DNA from: Takakia lepidozioides
Taxonomy: Eukaryota; Streptophyta; Takakiopsida; Takakiales; Takakiaceae
Length of the DNA stretch: 64,000 nt
Assembly (NCBI GenBank): GCA_030704615.1
Contig: CM060731.1
Coordinates: 63,778,756 to 63,842,755 of the forward strand
Direction: 5' to 3'
The notes below the pieces were generated by a model. The model searched no databases and was not told the origin of the DNA. It was given only the letters and a program-made list of their open reading frames with translations. Of this stretch, positions 32,309 to 43,475 are shown one piece after another (the first letter of the stretch is position 1; each line of letters starts with the position of its first letter). The position numbers were made by a program, and so were the translations under genes.

Positions 32309-32872
32309 TGTCAAGGACGAAAACATGACTGAACACAAACAAGAGATCAGATTAGAGATACAAGACTAGACAAGAAGTCAAGGTCGGCGTGGTCGTATGC
32401 ATGATGAGTAAATATGAATCAAGACGATCTTTATAACAATGAACAATAGTACAATATATTGGAACATGACTTGAATACTGGAATGCTAGAAACTAGACTG
32501 GAGTACCAGATACTGGAAACTGGGCTAGACTACTGGGAACTGGACTGGAGTACTGGGAACTGGGAACAAGAGTAGCTTGAACTGGTGTTGGCGAGACTGA
32601 AGAGTGTCCAGTCTCGCCTCCTATATATATTGGCTACTAAGAAGCTTTCCCTATGGATGTTTCTTGCTGGAGAAGTTTTCAAGATTAAACAAAGGTTTCT
32701 TGATGGAGAAGCTTTCTTAAACAAATGAGGTATCTTGATGGAGAAGTTTCCTCCAAAGGAAGCTTCATGACTCCCGGTAACTTGGTAAGTCATGGTAACT
32801 TTCGGTAACATGATAACTTGATAACTTCTGGTATTTATTCCTGGTAAGTTCCTCTGGGCTATGTCCATGACA
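32309..32872 (-). repeat. E4 3' LTR
   Basis: The plus-strand start TGTCAAGGACG and end CATGACA are next to the target site and the polypurine tract respectively. It lacks about 100 bp present in the other LTR, notably the duplicated 'gtaccagatactggaaactg' unit and a stretch near 38530-38600. Confidence 0.92.
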
Positions 32873-33477
32873 TCACCCCCTCTTCTAGCGCCGAGTTCAT
32901 CGAGGAACGGTAAAATCTTGGACTTGCTTAGAGTTGGAGAAAATCCAAAATCCGGCGAATGGTACTTGTCAAGTATTCGGCTCTTCGTTCTTGACTCAAA
33001 TGATTTATAGATCCCTGCAACCATCGATAGTGTCCAACACCTTGAACTTGGGACGACGTAGTGATTCGAGCATTCTGATTTTTGAAACTGCCTTCAAACA
33101 TGATTTCATTGCCCTTTGGGTCCGAAGCCTCAACTTCCAACAGAATTATCAGACTTCGAGTAGGCTCCACTTGCTGTCGTACGGTGTCCAGACGATGAAG
33201 TACGCGTCGCACTGGTGGCCCATCATCTTGAGAGCGTCAACGTGATGTTGAAGGTCGTGAGAGTCGGAACGGCTGATCTGGTAGCTGGAAAAGTGACAAC
33301 TCCAATGTATCTGGTTCCTGTGACTCCATACTGCCAATACAAGATGCAAGAGTGCTGGACGTGTAGCTATATATACTGATGTGTGGTGCTCCTCTCTCCT
33401 TGGCGTGTATCAGGTACATTGAATGTGAAGTCTTCACCTTGAAGCTAACTTGGCTGACATCATCGTTGTGACGTCTT

Positions 33478-36400
33478 ATTGACGTGTAGCTCGGGGCTTG
33501 GCTAGATATCGTTGATGAAACTCTTGGACTTTGTCAGATGCATTGGCGAGGTTGGATGAAGATTCCCACGTTCGTTCACTGATGTCATTTCCAATGTACG
33601 AAATACTCAAGACGTTCATACTTGATGCGAGAGTCTAGGACTTCGTCGACTTCATACTCAATTTCCTGATTGACTTCGATTGGTGGAGGTGGTACGGAGG
33701 CTCTCCCTGGAATATTCGATGGATGATACAACTCCAATAATGAAACATGAAAGACTAGATGGATGTACATACTTCGTGGGAGTTCAAGCCGAAAACTGAC
33801 TGGATTTATTTGTCGTATAATTTTGAATGGTCCCAGGTGTTGATAATCCAACTTCCTTGATGGTCGCGAGGTTTGTATGTCCCGTCGAAGAAGCCACACA
33901 CGATCTCCGACCTTGAACTGGGGTTGGAGTTGACGACGTTGATCTGCGTACTCCTTGTATTATTTTTGAGCTTCTGCGAGGTGGAATGTAAACTCCTTGT
34001 GAATCGTAGCGAGATGAGTAGCAAGGTTTTCTGCAGCAGGGCTTCCAACAGTCTTCATGTAGAAAGGGTTTGCTCGAGGATGATGACCATAATTAGAGAA
34101 AAATGGAGTGTTTGGTCGAAGAATGTATAGTGTTGTTGTAGGCAAACTCAGCCAATGACAGAAGGTCCATCCAATTATCTTGGTAATAATTTATCGTACA
34201 TCGAAGATATTACTCCAAAATCTGGTTTACACGTTCGGTTTGACCATCAGTCTATTGATGATTAGCTGTAAAGAGGTTGATCTTAGTATCCAATATATGA
34301 AATAATCCCCTCCAGAAATTTGATATGAACTGTGGTCCTCGATCAGATACGATGTTCTTTGGGAGTCCATAAATGCGGTAGATATTATTGAGGAAGAGTC
34401 TTGCAGTTTCCTCGCTGGTAACCGTCTTATTACATGGAATGAAATGTGTCATCTTCGTAAAACGATCTACAATAACAAGGATTGAATCGGTGGTCTTGGA
34501 AATTGGAAGGTCCGTAATAAAGTCCATAGACACGGACGACCATGGACCCTTGGGAATGGGTAATGGTTGAAGAAGGCCGTAAGGTCGATGTCGTGGTCCC
34601 TTCGATCTAGCACACGTGTCGCAAGATTTTATAAATTCTTTCACGAGTTTTCACATCTGCGGCCACCAGTAGTCCTTGGATATCAATTCCATTGTTTTGT
34701 TGAAGCCGAAATGTCCTGTAGCCGGAAGATCATGACATGTTTGAAGAATTCAAAGTCGTGTAGGTCCTGGAGGTACATAGAGAAGTCCCTTGAAATAAAG
34801 TAAGTCATCTTTGAATTCGAAGTCGTTTGTAACATGTGGGTTGTCTCGAGGTCGATTTAGTTGACTTCGTAGTGTCGTAGCCAATTGGTCGCTCTTCAGT
34901 GCCTCCTGAATCTCCTTTATGATCTCTACATCGTCATAGGTGAACATGGATAACATATTCACTTGGAGATTTGCTGGTTTCAAGATGATGGAATTTTGTT
35001 GGTCAAAAGCTGCATCCCCTTCTTTTGGCGTAAGATACGATCGTCGAGATAGAGCATTTGGTTTTCCTTGAAGATGTCCGGGACGGTAGGTAATAACAAA
35101 ATCAAACCTTGCTAGTGACATACTCCATCTCTCTTGACGTCGATTCAAAACACGAGCACTCATAAAATACTCGAGGTTTTTGTGATCGGTATAGACTGTG
35201 ACCTGATATTTAGCTCCCTCCAATAGATGACGTCACTCCTCAAAAGCATCAATAATCGCTAGAAGTTCTTTGTCATGGATTTCATAATTGATCTCCACAG
35301 TGGAAAAATTTGCGAGAACAAAAACCAACAGGATGAAGTCGGCCATCTGTACAGTATTGAGAGAGTACCGCGTCAAGTGCAAAGTCCGATGCATCTGCTT
35401 CCAAAAAGAATGGTTTAGATGGGTCTGCATGTACCAGTATTGGAGCCGTTGTAAATGCCTACTTCAGCCTTTCAAATGTTTGGTCAGCTACCTCGTCCCA
35501 TATGTACAAATTCTTCATTCCCTGTGAGTCGTGTCAATGGTGCAGCAATTTTGGAGTAATCCTTGATGAAGATTCTATAGAAATTTGCAAATCCTAGAAA
35601 ACATTGTACATCTCGGACCGAAATTGGTTTAATCCACTCGATGATGGTTCGTATTTTCTTCTGATCCATGAAGACTCATTTGTCGGAAATAATGTAGCCC
35701 AAAAATTCGACTTCAGATTGGTGGAAAAAACATTTTTTCAACTTGGCATATAGTCATTTTTCCCTCAATTTATCAAGGACAAGGCGTATATGACGACCAT
35801 GTTCTTCTTCATTCTGTGAAAATATCAAAATGTCGTCCAAATAGATGACTACAAAGTCATCTAAAAATTCTCGAAAGATGTCATTCATCATGTGTTGAAA
35901 AATTGTTGGAGCATTTGTAAGACGGAAAGACATAACACTGTATTCGAAATGTCCGTACCTTGTGCAAAAAGCAGTCTTCCATTCGTCTTCTTCTTTTATT
36001 CGTACAAGGTTGTAAGCTCCTCTCAAGTCGATCTTTGTGAAAAAATTTGCTCGTCCAAGTTGTTCGAGGAGTCCGGAAATCAGCGGTAGTGGGTAACGAT
36101 TTTTAATAGTGACTTTGTTGAGCCCACGATAGTCCACACACATGCATAACGATCCATCATTCTTCTTCATAAATAAGATAGGTGCTCCCGCGGGTGATTT
36201 TGAATGTCGAATGAAATTCTTTGACAAATTTTCATCAATGTATTCGCGTAAAGCAGCCAGCTCCGTCTGAGATAAATTGTAGATTGGGCCGAATGGTGGT
36301 TGAGCTCCCTCTTGCAACTCAATTGCACAATCATAAGGTCGATGTTCTGGCAATATGTCAGCATTTTTCTTCTCGAAGACATCCTTGAAATCTTGATATT

Positions 36401-36542
36401 GAGTAGGTAATATCGAAGTACCTTGGTCTGTTGTGGTTTTGATCGGAGTCGCATAAAGTGCAAATGTCGCGTCTTTCTTCGTAGCTCTCATAAAGGCTCT
36501 AGCTCGAAGAAATAAGGGTTGAACACTTTGGTACTTTTGCAT
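33478..36542 (-). pseudogene. E4 pol: RT, RNase H, integrase, chromodomain
   Basis: RT lies at 36542-35754, with [20 protein letters not shown] and catalytic IYLDDILIF. RNase H and the connection lie at 35670-34980, broken by stops ([39 protein letters not shown]). Integrase lies at 34644-34140 (CDTCARSKGPRHRPYGLLQP; SMDFITDLPISKTTDSILVI; VSDRGPQFISNFW). The C-terminal chromodomain is at 33690-33500: YEVDEVLDSRIKYERLEYFV, then after a one-base lesion DISERTWESSSNLANA. A chromodomain normally reads methylated histone H3 and steers integration to heterochromatin. Multiple stops make this copy non-autonomous. Confidence 0.9.
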
Positions 36543-36967
36543 TTTTGTCTTGCCGAAATTTTTCGTGATCGCCAGTCAATGTCAGGATTATGAAGTATAA
36601 ACCAGGGAAGTCCAAGGATCACATGATTCGTTGGAGACTGGATGACATTGAAAACAATCTGTGATGCTTGATCTTTAAGCTTCACTTCAAGGGGTCGAGT
36701 TTCATGGTCAATATTTCCTGAGGCTAACGGTCGTTCATCGATGACTTCAACAGGGGCTAAGAATTTCTTTCTTACGAGCGTTAAATTGTGTTGCTTTGCA
36801 AAGTCTTTATCAATAAAACACGCTGAAGCGCCCGAGTCCAAAAGTGTTTCTATGGAAATATCTTGATTTTGCATCCTGATCTTTACTGGAACTGTGAAAC
36901 AAGGTACAGGGTCTGGAGGTAGAAAGAGATTTTTTTTTGGTGAGGAATTTGGGGTGTCCAGTCGCAT
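36488..36967 (-). CDS. E4 aspartic protease region
   Basis: An open 160-codon frame contains the retropepsin site [20 protein letters not shown] and [17 protein letters not shown], the pattern of plant chromovirus proteases. It overlaps the RT frame at its C-terminus and lies just after the gag zinc knuckle. The segment is readable on its own, but the element as a whole is defective. Confidence 0.85.
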   Translation of the reverse strand: MRLDTPNSSPKKNLFLPPDPVPCFTVPVKIRMQNQDISIETLLDSGASACFIDKDFAKQHNLTLVRKKFLAPVEVIDERPLASGNIDHETRPLEVKLKDQASQIVFNVIQSPTNHVILGLPWFILHNPDIDWRSRKISARQKCKSTKVFNPYFFELEPL

Positions 36968-37070
36968 GGTCCCTACTGTGACTGGACATCTTCGTTTTCC
37001 GACCTCCTCGTATCGAACACTTGAGGTATGCCCCGAGCTTTGAATCTTCTCTTGTTGAGACAGTTTAATG

Positions 37071-37988
37071 CTATGTGATCATCTTCTCCGCAATAAAGAC
37101 ATAATCCATTTGAGTGTCGTCTTTGTTTTCTTGTGACGACAGTGGCTTGAATTGGACAACATCAATATGCATAGGATCATTACCGGATGTCTGATGGATC
37201 GTTGTGTTTGGTGCCGTAGTAGCAGCGACATGATGCGTTGTCGACCATTCAGATCGCTTCTCTTGACATATTTCAAACAAACGATTATCGCATGCAATGA
37301 CTTGGGTGATGAATTCACTCAGTGTACTCACGTTTTCTTTTAGGCCGCATCGAAACTGACTAATGAGGCTCTTCTCATTCCAGTCGAAGTCGCATGCAAG
37401 TTGTCGAAATTCGGCAGCATAAACGGAAGCTGGACGTGTTCTTTGTCAAAGATTTCGCATCTTTATCTCTGCAATTCTCTCTCTATCATTCTCTCCAAAC
37501 GTTGCAGTGAACTTGGACATGAACGCTTCAAAATTGCATAGTAAATGCGAATTTTTCTCTAATAGCGGTGCAAACCAAGATAGGGCAGTGCCTGTTAGAA
37601 GGGTGCCCACAAATCCCACTTGAATACCTTCATCAGGGTAGCGTTGTGGATGTAGTCGTAGGAACAATCGTACTTGTTGAACAAAACCGCGAAATCTTGA
37701 TCTCGTCCCATCAAATTTTTCGGGCATGCTGACCTTTGGTTCCCTTGTAATCTGTTGAAGATTCGGAGGAACCGTTGCAGTAGGATTCGTTGTAGTAGGG
37801 ACTTGTAAGGTTGAAGATCAATTGTTCGACTCCTTCAACTTTGAAATTTGTTGTTGCAAATTGTTCAGAGCGTTGCCAAGATCTTGAGACTGATCACCTT
37901 GTAGTTGGGCAGTAGAGGCACGGAGTTCTTGCATCTGGAGCTGAAGACTTTGTAATGTGGCGACCATTTCCCCAAATGTGCCTTCCAT
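37071..37988 (-). pseudogene. E4 gag with zinc knuckle
   Basis: Gag starts at ATG 37988 (MEGTFGEMVATLQSLQLQMQ), with a coiled-coil-like start rich in Gln and Leu. A stop occurs after KESNN. The capsid domain follows at 37727-37446: MPEKFDGTRSRFRGFVQQVR, then YPDEGIQVGFVGTLLTGTAL. After frame changes, the knuckle CLYCGEDDHIALNC (CX2CX4HX4C) lies at about 37110-37060. Confidence 0.85.
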
Positions 37989-38026
37989 CTTAACTGACTA
38001 AGAAACAAATTTTAGTCTTGCCAAAC

Positions 38027-38696
38027 TGTTAAGGACGAGAACATGACTGAACACAAACAAGAGATCAGACTAGAGATACAAGACTAGACAAAAAGTCAAG
38101 GTCGGCGTGGTCGTATGCACGATGAGTAAATATAAATCAAGACGATCTTTATAACAATGAACAATAGTACAATATATTGGAACATGACTTGAATACTGGA
38201 ATGCTAGAAACTGGACTGGAGTACCAGATATTGGAAACTGGACTTGGAGTACCAGATACTGGAAACTGGGATAGACTACTGGGAACTGGACTGGAGTACT
38301 GGGAACTGGAAACAAGAGTAGCTTGAACTGGTGTTGGCGAGACCGAAGAGTGTCCAGTCTCGCCTCCTATATATATTGGCTACTAAGAAGCTTCCCTAAG
38401 AAGCTTTCCCTATGGAGGTTTCTTGCTGGAGAAGTTTCCAAGATTAAACAAAGATTTCTTGATAAAGAAGCTTCCTTAAACAAAGGAGGTATCTTGATGG
38501 AGAAGTTTCCTCCAAAGGAAGCTTCATGAGCAGTTTCCCAAGTTACTCTTGATAATTTAGTAAACTCCCGGTAACTTGGTAAGTAATGGTAGATCATGGT
38601 AAATCACGGTAAATCATGGTAATTTTCGGTAACATGATAACTTGACAACTTCTGGTATTTACTCCTGGTAAGTTCCTTTGGATTATGTCCGTGACA
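38027..38696 (-). repeat. E4 5' LTR
   Basis: It begins TGTTAAGGACG (plus strand), where the other LTR has TGTCAAGG, and ends CGTGACA next to GGTGC. On the minus strand it is followed by GTTTGGCAAGACTAAA, the expected place for a primer-binding site, which I could not assign to a tRNA. Confidence 0.92.
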
Positions 38697-39540
38697 GGTG
38701 CTACATTGATGACATCATCATCTTTAGTGCTACGATTGAGGAGCACGAGATACACCTTCAGATGGTGTTTGAGCGCTTGAGAGCGCATGGGTTGAAATTG
38801 CACCCTGGGAAGTGCAAGTTCTTCCACAACCAGATTGAGTATCTGGGCCACATGATATAGCCTGGAGGATTGGGTGTTCAAAAGACAAAGGTGGAGGCCA
38901 TTGCATGCATTCCACGCCCCATTGATGTTAGCATAGTTCGTGCTTTCATGGGGTTGGCAAACTACTATCGACGGTTTGTCAAGGGATTTAGCATCATTGC
39001 AAAAGCTCTTACCAAGTTGACCAAGGTGGGTCAGGAGTGGCAGTGGGAGGAAGAGCATGAGAAAGCCTTTGACTTCTACACCTATTCGGGGGCGGTCTTT
39101 CCAGCTACATACGGATTGGAGTATGTTGGGGATTGGAGCAGTGCTTACACAGGTGGATGATAAGGGAAGAGAGTTCATAATGGCATATGCTAGCCGCTCG
39201 AACAATGATGCCGAGGCGAAGTATAGTTCCTATGAAGGGGAGTGTCTAGCACATTTTAGATGCTACCTCTATGACAATCTCTTCACCATTGTCACGGATC
39301 ACCAACCATTGAAGTGGTTGATGGAGTCAGACAAGCTTACAGGGAAGCTTACACGGTGAGCATTTATACTTCAAGAGTACGATTTCTAGGTGCATCGAGC
39401 CGGAATAGTCAACCGGGATGCAGATGGAGTCGCAATCCATGCACAAGTGAGCTTGATGATACAGGAGCTCGTTGGCATGGTGAGACGGACGAGAAGATGG
39501 TGCCAGGATGACACGCATCTGTCTTTTTATGCATTCTAGC
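38697..39540 (+). pseudogene. E2 reverse transcriptase C-terminal part and RNase H
   Basis: It resumes at GGTGC with YIDDIIIFSATIEEHEIHLQ, then LKLHPGKCKFFHNQIEYLGH and a stop at 38858. AFMGLANYYRRFVKGFSIIA and RNase H (FQLHTDWSMLGIGAVLTQ; TIVTDHQPLKWLMESDKL) follow in shifted frames. A block equivalent to E1's FQELKARLTSAPI is deleted near 39070, as is part of the RNase H ECLAAVWAVAHFR segment near 39246. Confidence 0.88.
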
Positions 39541-40860
39541 AATGGAGCTCAAGCTGGTCTATCCCATGCGATTGGTCATAGAGATAGTGTGCATGATGAT
39601 CCAGAAATCAGTGAGGAGCTTGGTGGTGCTAAGGATGTACATGAAGATGCAACAGTATTGGCCTACCATCGTACTAGAGAGATAACAGCCAGTGTGACTG
39701 CTAAGGAGAGAAATCGGATCCTACAACGAGCCAAGAGGTTCAAGTGGGGGGGGGCTCTCCTACTCCGAGTATGGGAGGATGGAAGAGTGAGGATTGTGCC
39801 TCATCCAACACAACGAGCGCGATTGGTACGCCATGCCCATGAGGAGTTGGGACATTTTGGGGTGCGGCGCACTCATAGTTTGCTGCAAGGACAGTATTGA
39901 TGGCGGGGCATGCACACAGATGTGCAACAGTTAGTGGCAATGTGCATGTTGTGTGATAGAGTGCGGACTTCTTTCAATACACATACTCCACATTTGCATC
40001 CTTTACCCATTATGAGTTTGGGCTATCGTTGGAGTCTTGACTTTGCAGGCCCATTGCCACTAACGATTCGCCATAACAAGTATGTGCTGGTGATGGTGGA
40101 ACATTTCTCCAAATGGATTGAACTGGTGGCATTGCCTGACAAGGCAAGTGAGGGGGCTGCGTATGCATTCTTAGATTAAGTGTTTAGCCAATTTGGTGCT
40201 CCAGCCAAGGTACTCACGGACCAGGGGAGAGAGTTCTTGGGGGAGTTTCAGGCTTTGTGTGAGCAAACCTTGATAGATCACCACACTACTTCTCGGGATC
40301 ATCCCGAGGCTGATGGCTTGGCCGAGAGGGTTGTGCAAACAGTCAAACGAGGCTTGCGCAAATATGGCTTGCAGAAGGGACACTTGGGAGATTGGGACCT
40401 TCAGCTACCTTGGTTGGCCATGGGTTACAGGTTTAGCAAGCAAGCATCACTTGCCTCGTTCTTGCCTTATTTCTTTCTCTTTGGCCGAGAGCCAGATTTG
40501 CCTGCATCTATTCGCATGGAGACTGCAGTAGTCCTCAACCTTGATGATCCGGATGTGTGGACACAAACATATGCCCAACGGGCAGAGTTGTTCAAGAGAG
40601 TCATGTTTATGGCTTTTGAGAACCTTGCTATTGCCCAACACCAAGACTCATTGCGGTATGCCACTATACGTGGAGGGGGATATCGGCCAGGTGTTCGGCG
40701 TTTCCATCCTGGGGACTATGTGTATCTGCAGCAGACAGCGCCTACGACCTTGGATGTCACAGCAGGTCGTGTGATTCTAAGGGTCCGGGAGGTGTTGCCT
40801 TCAGGAGTGTTGATTCTGGAGGGTCAAGATGACATGGTATGGAAGGACCATGTGCACAAT
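39541..40860 (+). pseudogene. E2 DDE integrase
   Basis: The zinc module is RHAHEELGHFGVRR ... CMLCDRVRT, with one stop (QY*WRG). The core shows SLDFAGPLPL, VLTDQGREFL and ADGLAERVVQ, so all three D, D and E residues are present; another stop falls at 40177. From 40180 a 301-codon frame runs without break through the integrase C-terminus (FHPGDYVYLQQ) into the PHD finger. Confidence 0.9.
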
Positions 40861-41085
40861 TGTGCGCCATGTCACCTTCCACATGTAGATGAGAAGATAG
40901 ATCCCAACCTTGCAGTGGTACCTGCAGGGTTGTATTGCATGCTATGTGGGCATGCTGGTAGTGCCGCGACCATGTTGGTGTGTGACAAATGCTCAAGGGG
41001 GTGGCACATGGGATGCTTGATACCGCCACTTGAGGAGGTTCCTAGTGGAGAATGGTTATGTCCACGATATCTTGGACAGAGGTAA
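40861..41085 (+). pseudogene. E2 PHD finger (last zinc ligand lost)
   Basis: It is continuous with the integrase frame. CMLC, CDKC, GWHMGC and WLCPRY follow HVDEKIDPNLAVVPAG. The final Cys of the Cys4-His-Cys3 set is Tyr in this copy. E1 has CPHC there, so this is probably a lesion. Confidence 0.88.
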
Positions 41086-41341
41086 TGGGGCATGACAGTG
41101 GCGAGGTTGACAAGTGATCCAAGGTCTAGCTAACGAGAGTTCGATGCCATGGATACCCAATTGAAGCCATGGATTGCAGGAAGACGAGTAACGATGATGG
41201 TACTTTTGCACCCGGCCTCTTGATCTATTGACTTCAGATAGTGGGACTTGGGCGATTGATGACCAAACGATGATCTTATTGGGATGGATACTTGTCAGCT
41301 ATCTGGTGTTAAAGGGACCTAATCACTGGCTAGGGGGGCGA

Positions 41342-41835
41342 TTGTGGTATAGCTTTCTAGGATTGTGTGCTTAGATTGTGGGTGGACAACGATGTATGTT
41401 GTGGCACGATGCTTAGGTGCACGACAGCTGTCATGGTTTTAGTCATGGTTATCTAGAATTACCTACTTCTAGTTAACTAGGACATTTTAGATATTTATAT
41501 TTATATTTTGTGTGTTGGGACTTCATTGGGTCTCACATGCCAAGTGAGGTGTCGAGCCTCACTTGGGACATGAGGATAGGTTTTCCCCTTGTGAGGATGG
41601 AGAAGGCTCATCTTCTTGTAGTTGAGCCTCCATGAGCTTCTCTCACCTCCATAGCTCTAGGTATTGAGAGGGAGTGTGTTGAGGGCTTTGTAGGGTGGAT
41701 TCCCTTAGCAAGGGTGCCCTTGGCTTGACTTAGTTTATGTGATAAAGTGGATTGTGGTATAGCTTTCTAGGATTGTGTGCTTAGATTGTGGTGGACAGCT
41801 ATATATGTTGTGGCATGATGCTTAGATGCACGACA
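41342..41835 (+). repeat. E2 right-end repeats B1-A2-B2
   Basis: B1 (41342-41426) and B2 (41752-41835) are near-identical and both end GCACGACA. A2 (41429-41751) starts TGTCATGG. The junction again carries GC between B1 and A2, with GACAGCTGTC. Inverted repeats are at 41540-41549 with 41557-41566, 41605-41610 with 41623-41628, and 41702-41706 with 41710-41714. Confidence 0.9.
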
Positions 41836-41989
41836 ATTGTTGTGAGATCAGGGTATGCTGCTTCCTCTCGGAAAATCCCAGACCTGAATCGCCCCCCAAC
41901 CTTTTCCATTACAGTGGCTCCTTTTGTTGGTTTCTTGTGGCTCCCCTGAAGTTATTGTAGTTCGACCCAGGGGAGTGGTTTTGGAGGAA

Positions 41990-43150
41990 TAAAAGCAATG
42001 ATCAGTTTTTCAAATACTCGGTTAAATTGGACTATTCCTTGTTGTTGCCAAAGGAAAGATTTGATGATAAGTGGAACAACAAGTGGGCTCATCTCCCTGG
42101 TCCTCTTATTACTTGGAAGGCGGTGTGGCTTGACATTTGAAAGAAACAGAGGGCTTCCAAAGTGACTGCCTTTTTGTGGAAGGTTGCTAATAGAATCCTT
42201 CCAGTGGCCTCTATGTTCTCTGATTCACCTGATGCTTGTGCTTCCTGCAATCTGCAGTCTTCTGAATCTTTGAAGCACTGCTTAGTGGATTGCCTTTTCG
42301 CTCAATCTGTTTGGAGGAAAGCCTTCACCTTGAATTCTTTCTGGAATCCCAATCTCAATTACTCCACTTCTGCTCTGTTACTGAATTGTAAAGATGGAAG
42401 TTCTTTATGCTCATGCCCTGTGTGGGAATCTTTAAGATGGGTCATTCTTTGGAATATCTGGAAGATGCGATGTGTTGTGATCTTTCAAACTGTGAAATCA
42501 TGTTTGCAAAAAGTGCTGTATTGGGCTCATTCAGACCTTGTGTTTGAAGCTCGTAAGGCGTGGCTTGTTATTGTGACAGCTCTTTTTGATTGTGGTGAAT
42601 CAAGAAGGGACCAGCTACTTACCTCATTTGACAATATATGGGGGAAAAGCAACATCTTTGGCAGAACAGTATCAGACTCTAGGGTTGTGTGGACAGACAC
42701 TCTCCCTTCTTGCTGGCAGCACTATTAACTCGAAGCCTTCTCCTCTGGAGGCTGAAGATTCAGAGATCAACTGGAGGCACAAGCGACATACTTCTAGAAA
42801 AAGCAGATCAAAGACTCAACTCTCCTTCGATGTTCCCAAGCGTAAAATGGGTAGTTCGTAGTTTGCTGCTTTTTTGTTAGTTGCTTGAGCCTTATTAGTT
42901 CTCCAACCCTTACCCTTGGCCCTCTAGTTGGCTGCAGATCATTGCTGCAGCTGTTCTTGCTTCTCTGTAGGTTAGCCTTCTTTTTTCAGCAGCACTTTGG
43001 CTCTGAAGTACTTATTCTTAGTCTCTCTTGTTACACCTTGGTTTTTTTTGGCTCTGAGTGGAACCTCGTTACTCCGCCTTATGGCTCTTTGTAAGGTTAT
43101 TTTTTGCTTACCTTTCAATAAATTTTTCAGGGCTACAATCCCCCACTTAT
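41990..43150 (+). mobile_element. LINE 3' end with zf-RVT domain
   Basis: This is a truncated non-LTR retrotransposon. The frame 42162-42728 carries the reverse-transcriptase zinc-binding domain of plant LINEs: TAFLWKVANRILPVASMF, CASCNLQSSESLKHCLVDCL and FAQSVWRKAF. Upstream, KWAHLPGPLITWKAVWLD-like residues are visible before a stop. The 3' end is an AT-rich tail near 43120-43170. No RT core is present. Confidence 0.85.
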
Positions 43151-43475
43151 CAAAAAATTGAAAAAAATTGAATAACGACCAAATTATACATATACTTCCT
43201 CGGACTCGCAACGACTGCCCGGCCCGCCGGGAAAGCATTCCCAGGCAGCCTGAAAATGACTGGCTTGTGTGAACCCTAGGGTAAATCTCGGAAGGTTTAA
43301 GGGACGGTAGGGCTTTACGGGAGAAAGGATTGGGTTCAAGTATGAAGTTGAAAAGAACGATGTGGGGTTCTTCAAAGCTCAGGTTTGAGATGATGCAGTG
43401 CCTCGAAAGATTGTAGAAAGAATGGGATTCTTGAGAGATATTGACAAAAGATGGGTTTGAGATTTTTGAGGAAGA
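43151..43475 (+). promoter_or_regulatory. 5' region of the TRCF gene
   Basis: This region lies between the LINE tail and the TRCF start codon. GTGAACCCTAGGGTAAA at 43268-43285 resembles the telo-box (AAACCCTA) found near the starts of many plant housekeeping genes. An upstream ATG at 43451 is out of frame. An in-frame TGA at 43467-43469 makes 43476 the first usable ATG. No TATA box stands out. Confidence 0.4.

Larger units (their letters stand above)
32309..38696 (-). mobile_element. E4: chromodomain Ty3/gypsy retrotransposon
   Basis: This 6.4-kb element is flanked by GGTGC at 32304-32308 and 38697-38701. LTRs lie at 32309-32872 (564 bp) and 38027-38696 (670 bp), beginning TGT and ending ACA. 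They differ mainly by block indels. The internal part is read on the minus strand: gag, protease, RT/RNase H, integrase, chromodomain. A purine tract (AGAAGAGGGGGTGA on the minus strand) abuts the left LTR at about 32873-32888. This is a normal LTR arrangement, in contrast to E1 and E2. Confidence 0.95.
30020..41835 (+). mobile_element. E2: relative of E1, 5'-truncated, interrupted by E4
   Basis: E2 runs from the end of gag (30020) to B2 (41835). E4 (32309-38696) splits it within RT. The left terminal repeat, the leader and most of gag are missing. The right end repeats the B1-A2-B2 plan of E1: B1 41342-41426, GC, A2 41429-41751, B2 41752-41835. The repeats differ from E1's by enough to define a separate subfamily, shared with E3. 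Confidence 0.9.

Noticed and set aside
9948-41835. An endogenous plant pararetrovirus as the source of the RT domains
   Set aside because: There is no movement protein or coat motif of that group, while integrase, terminal repeats and target duplications are present.
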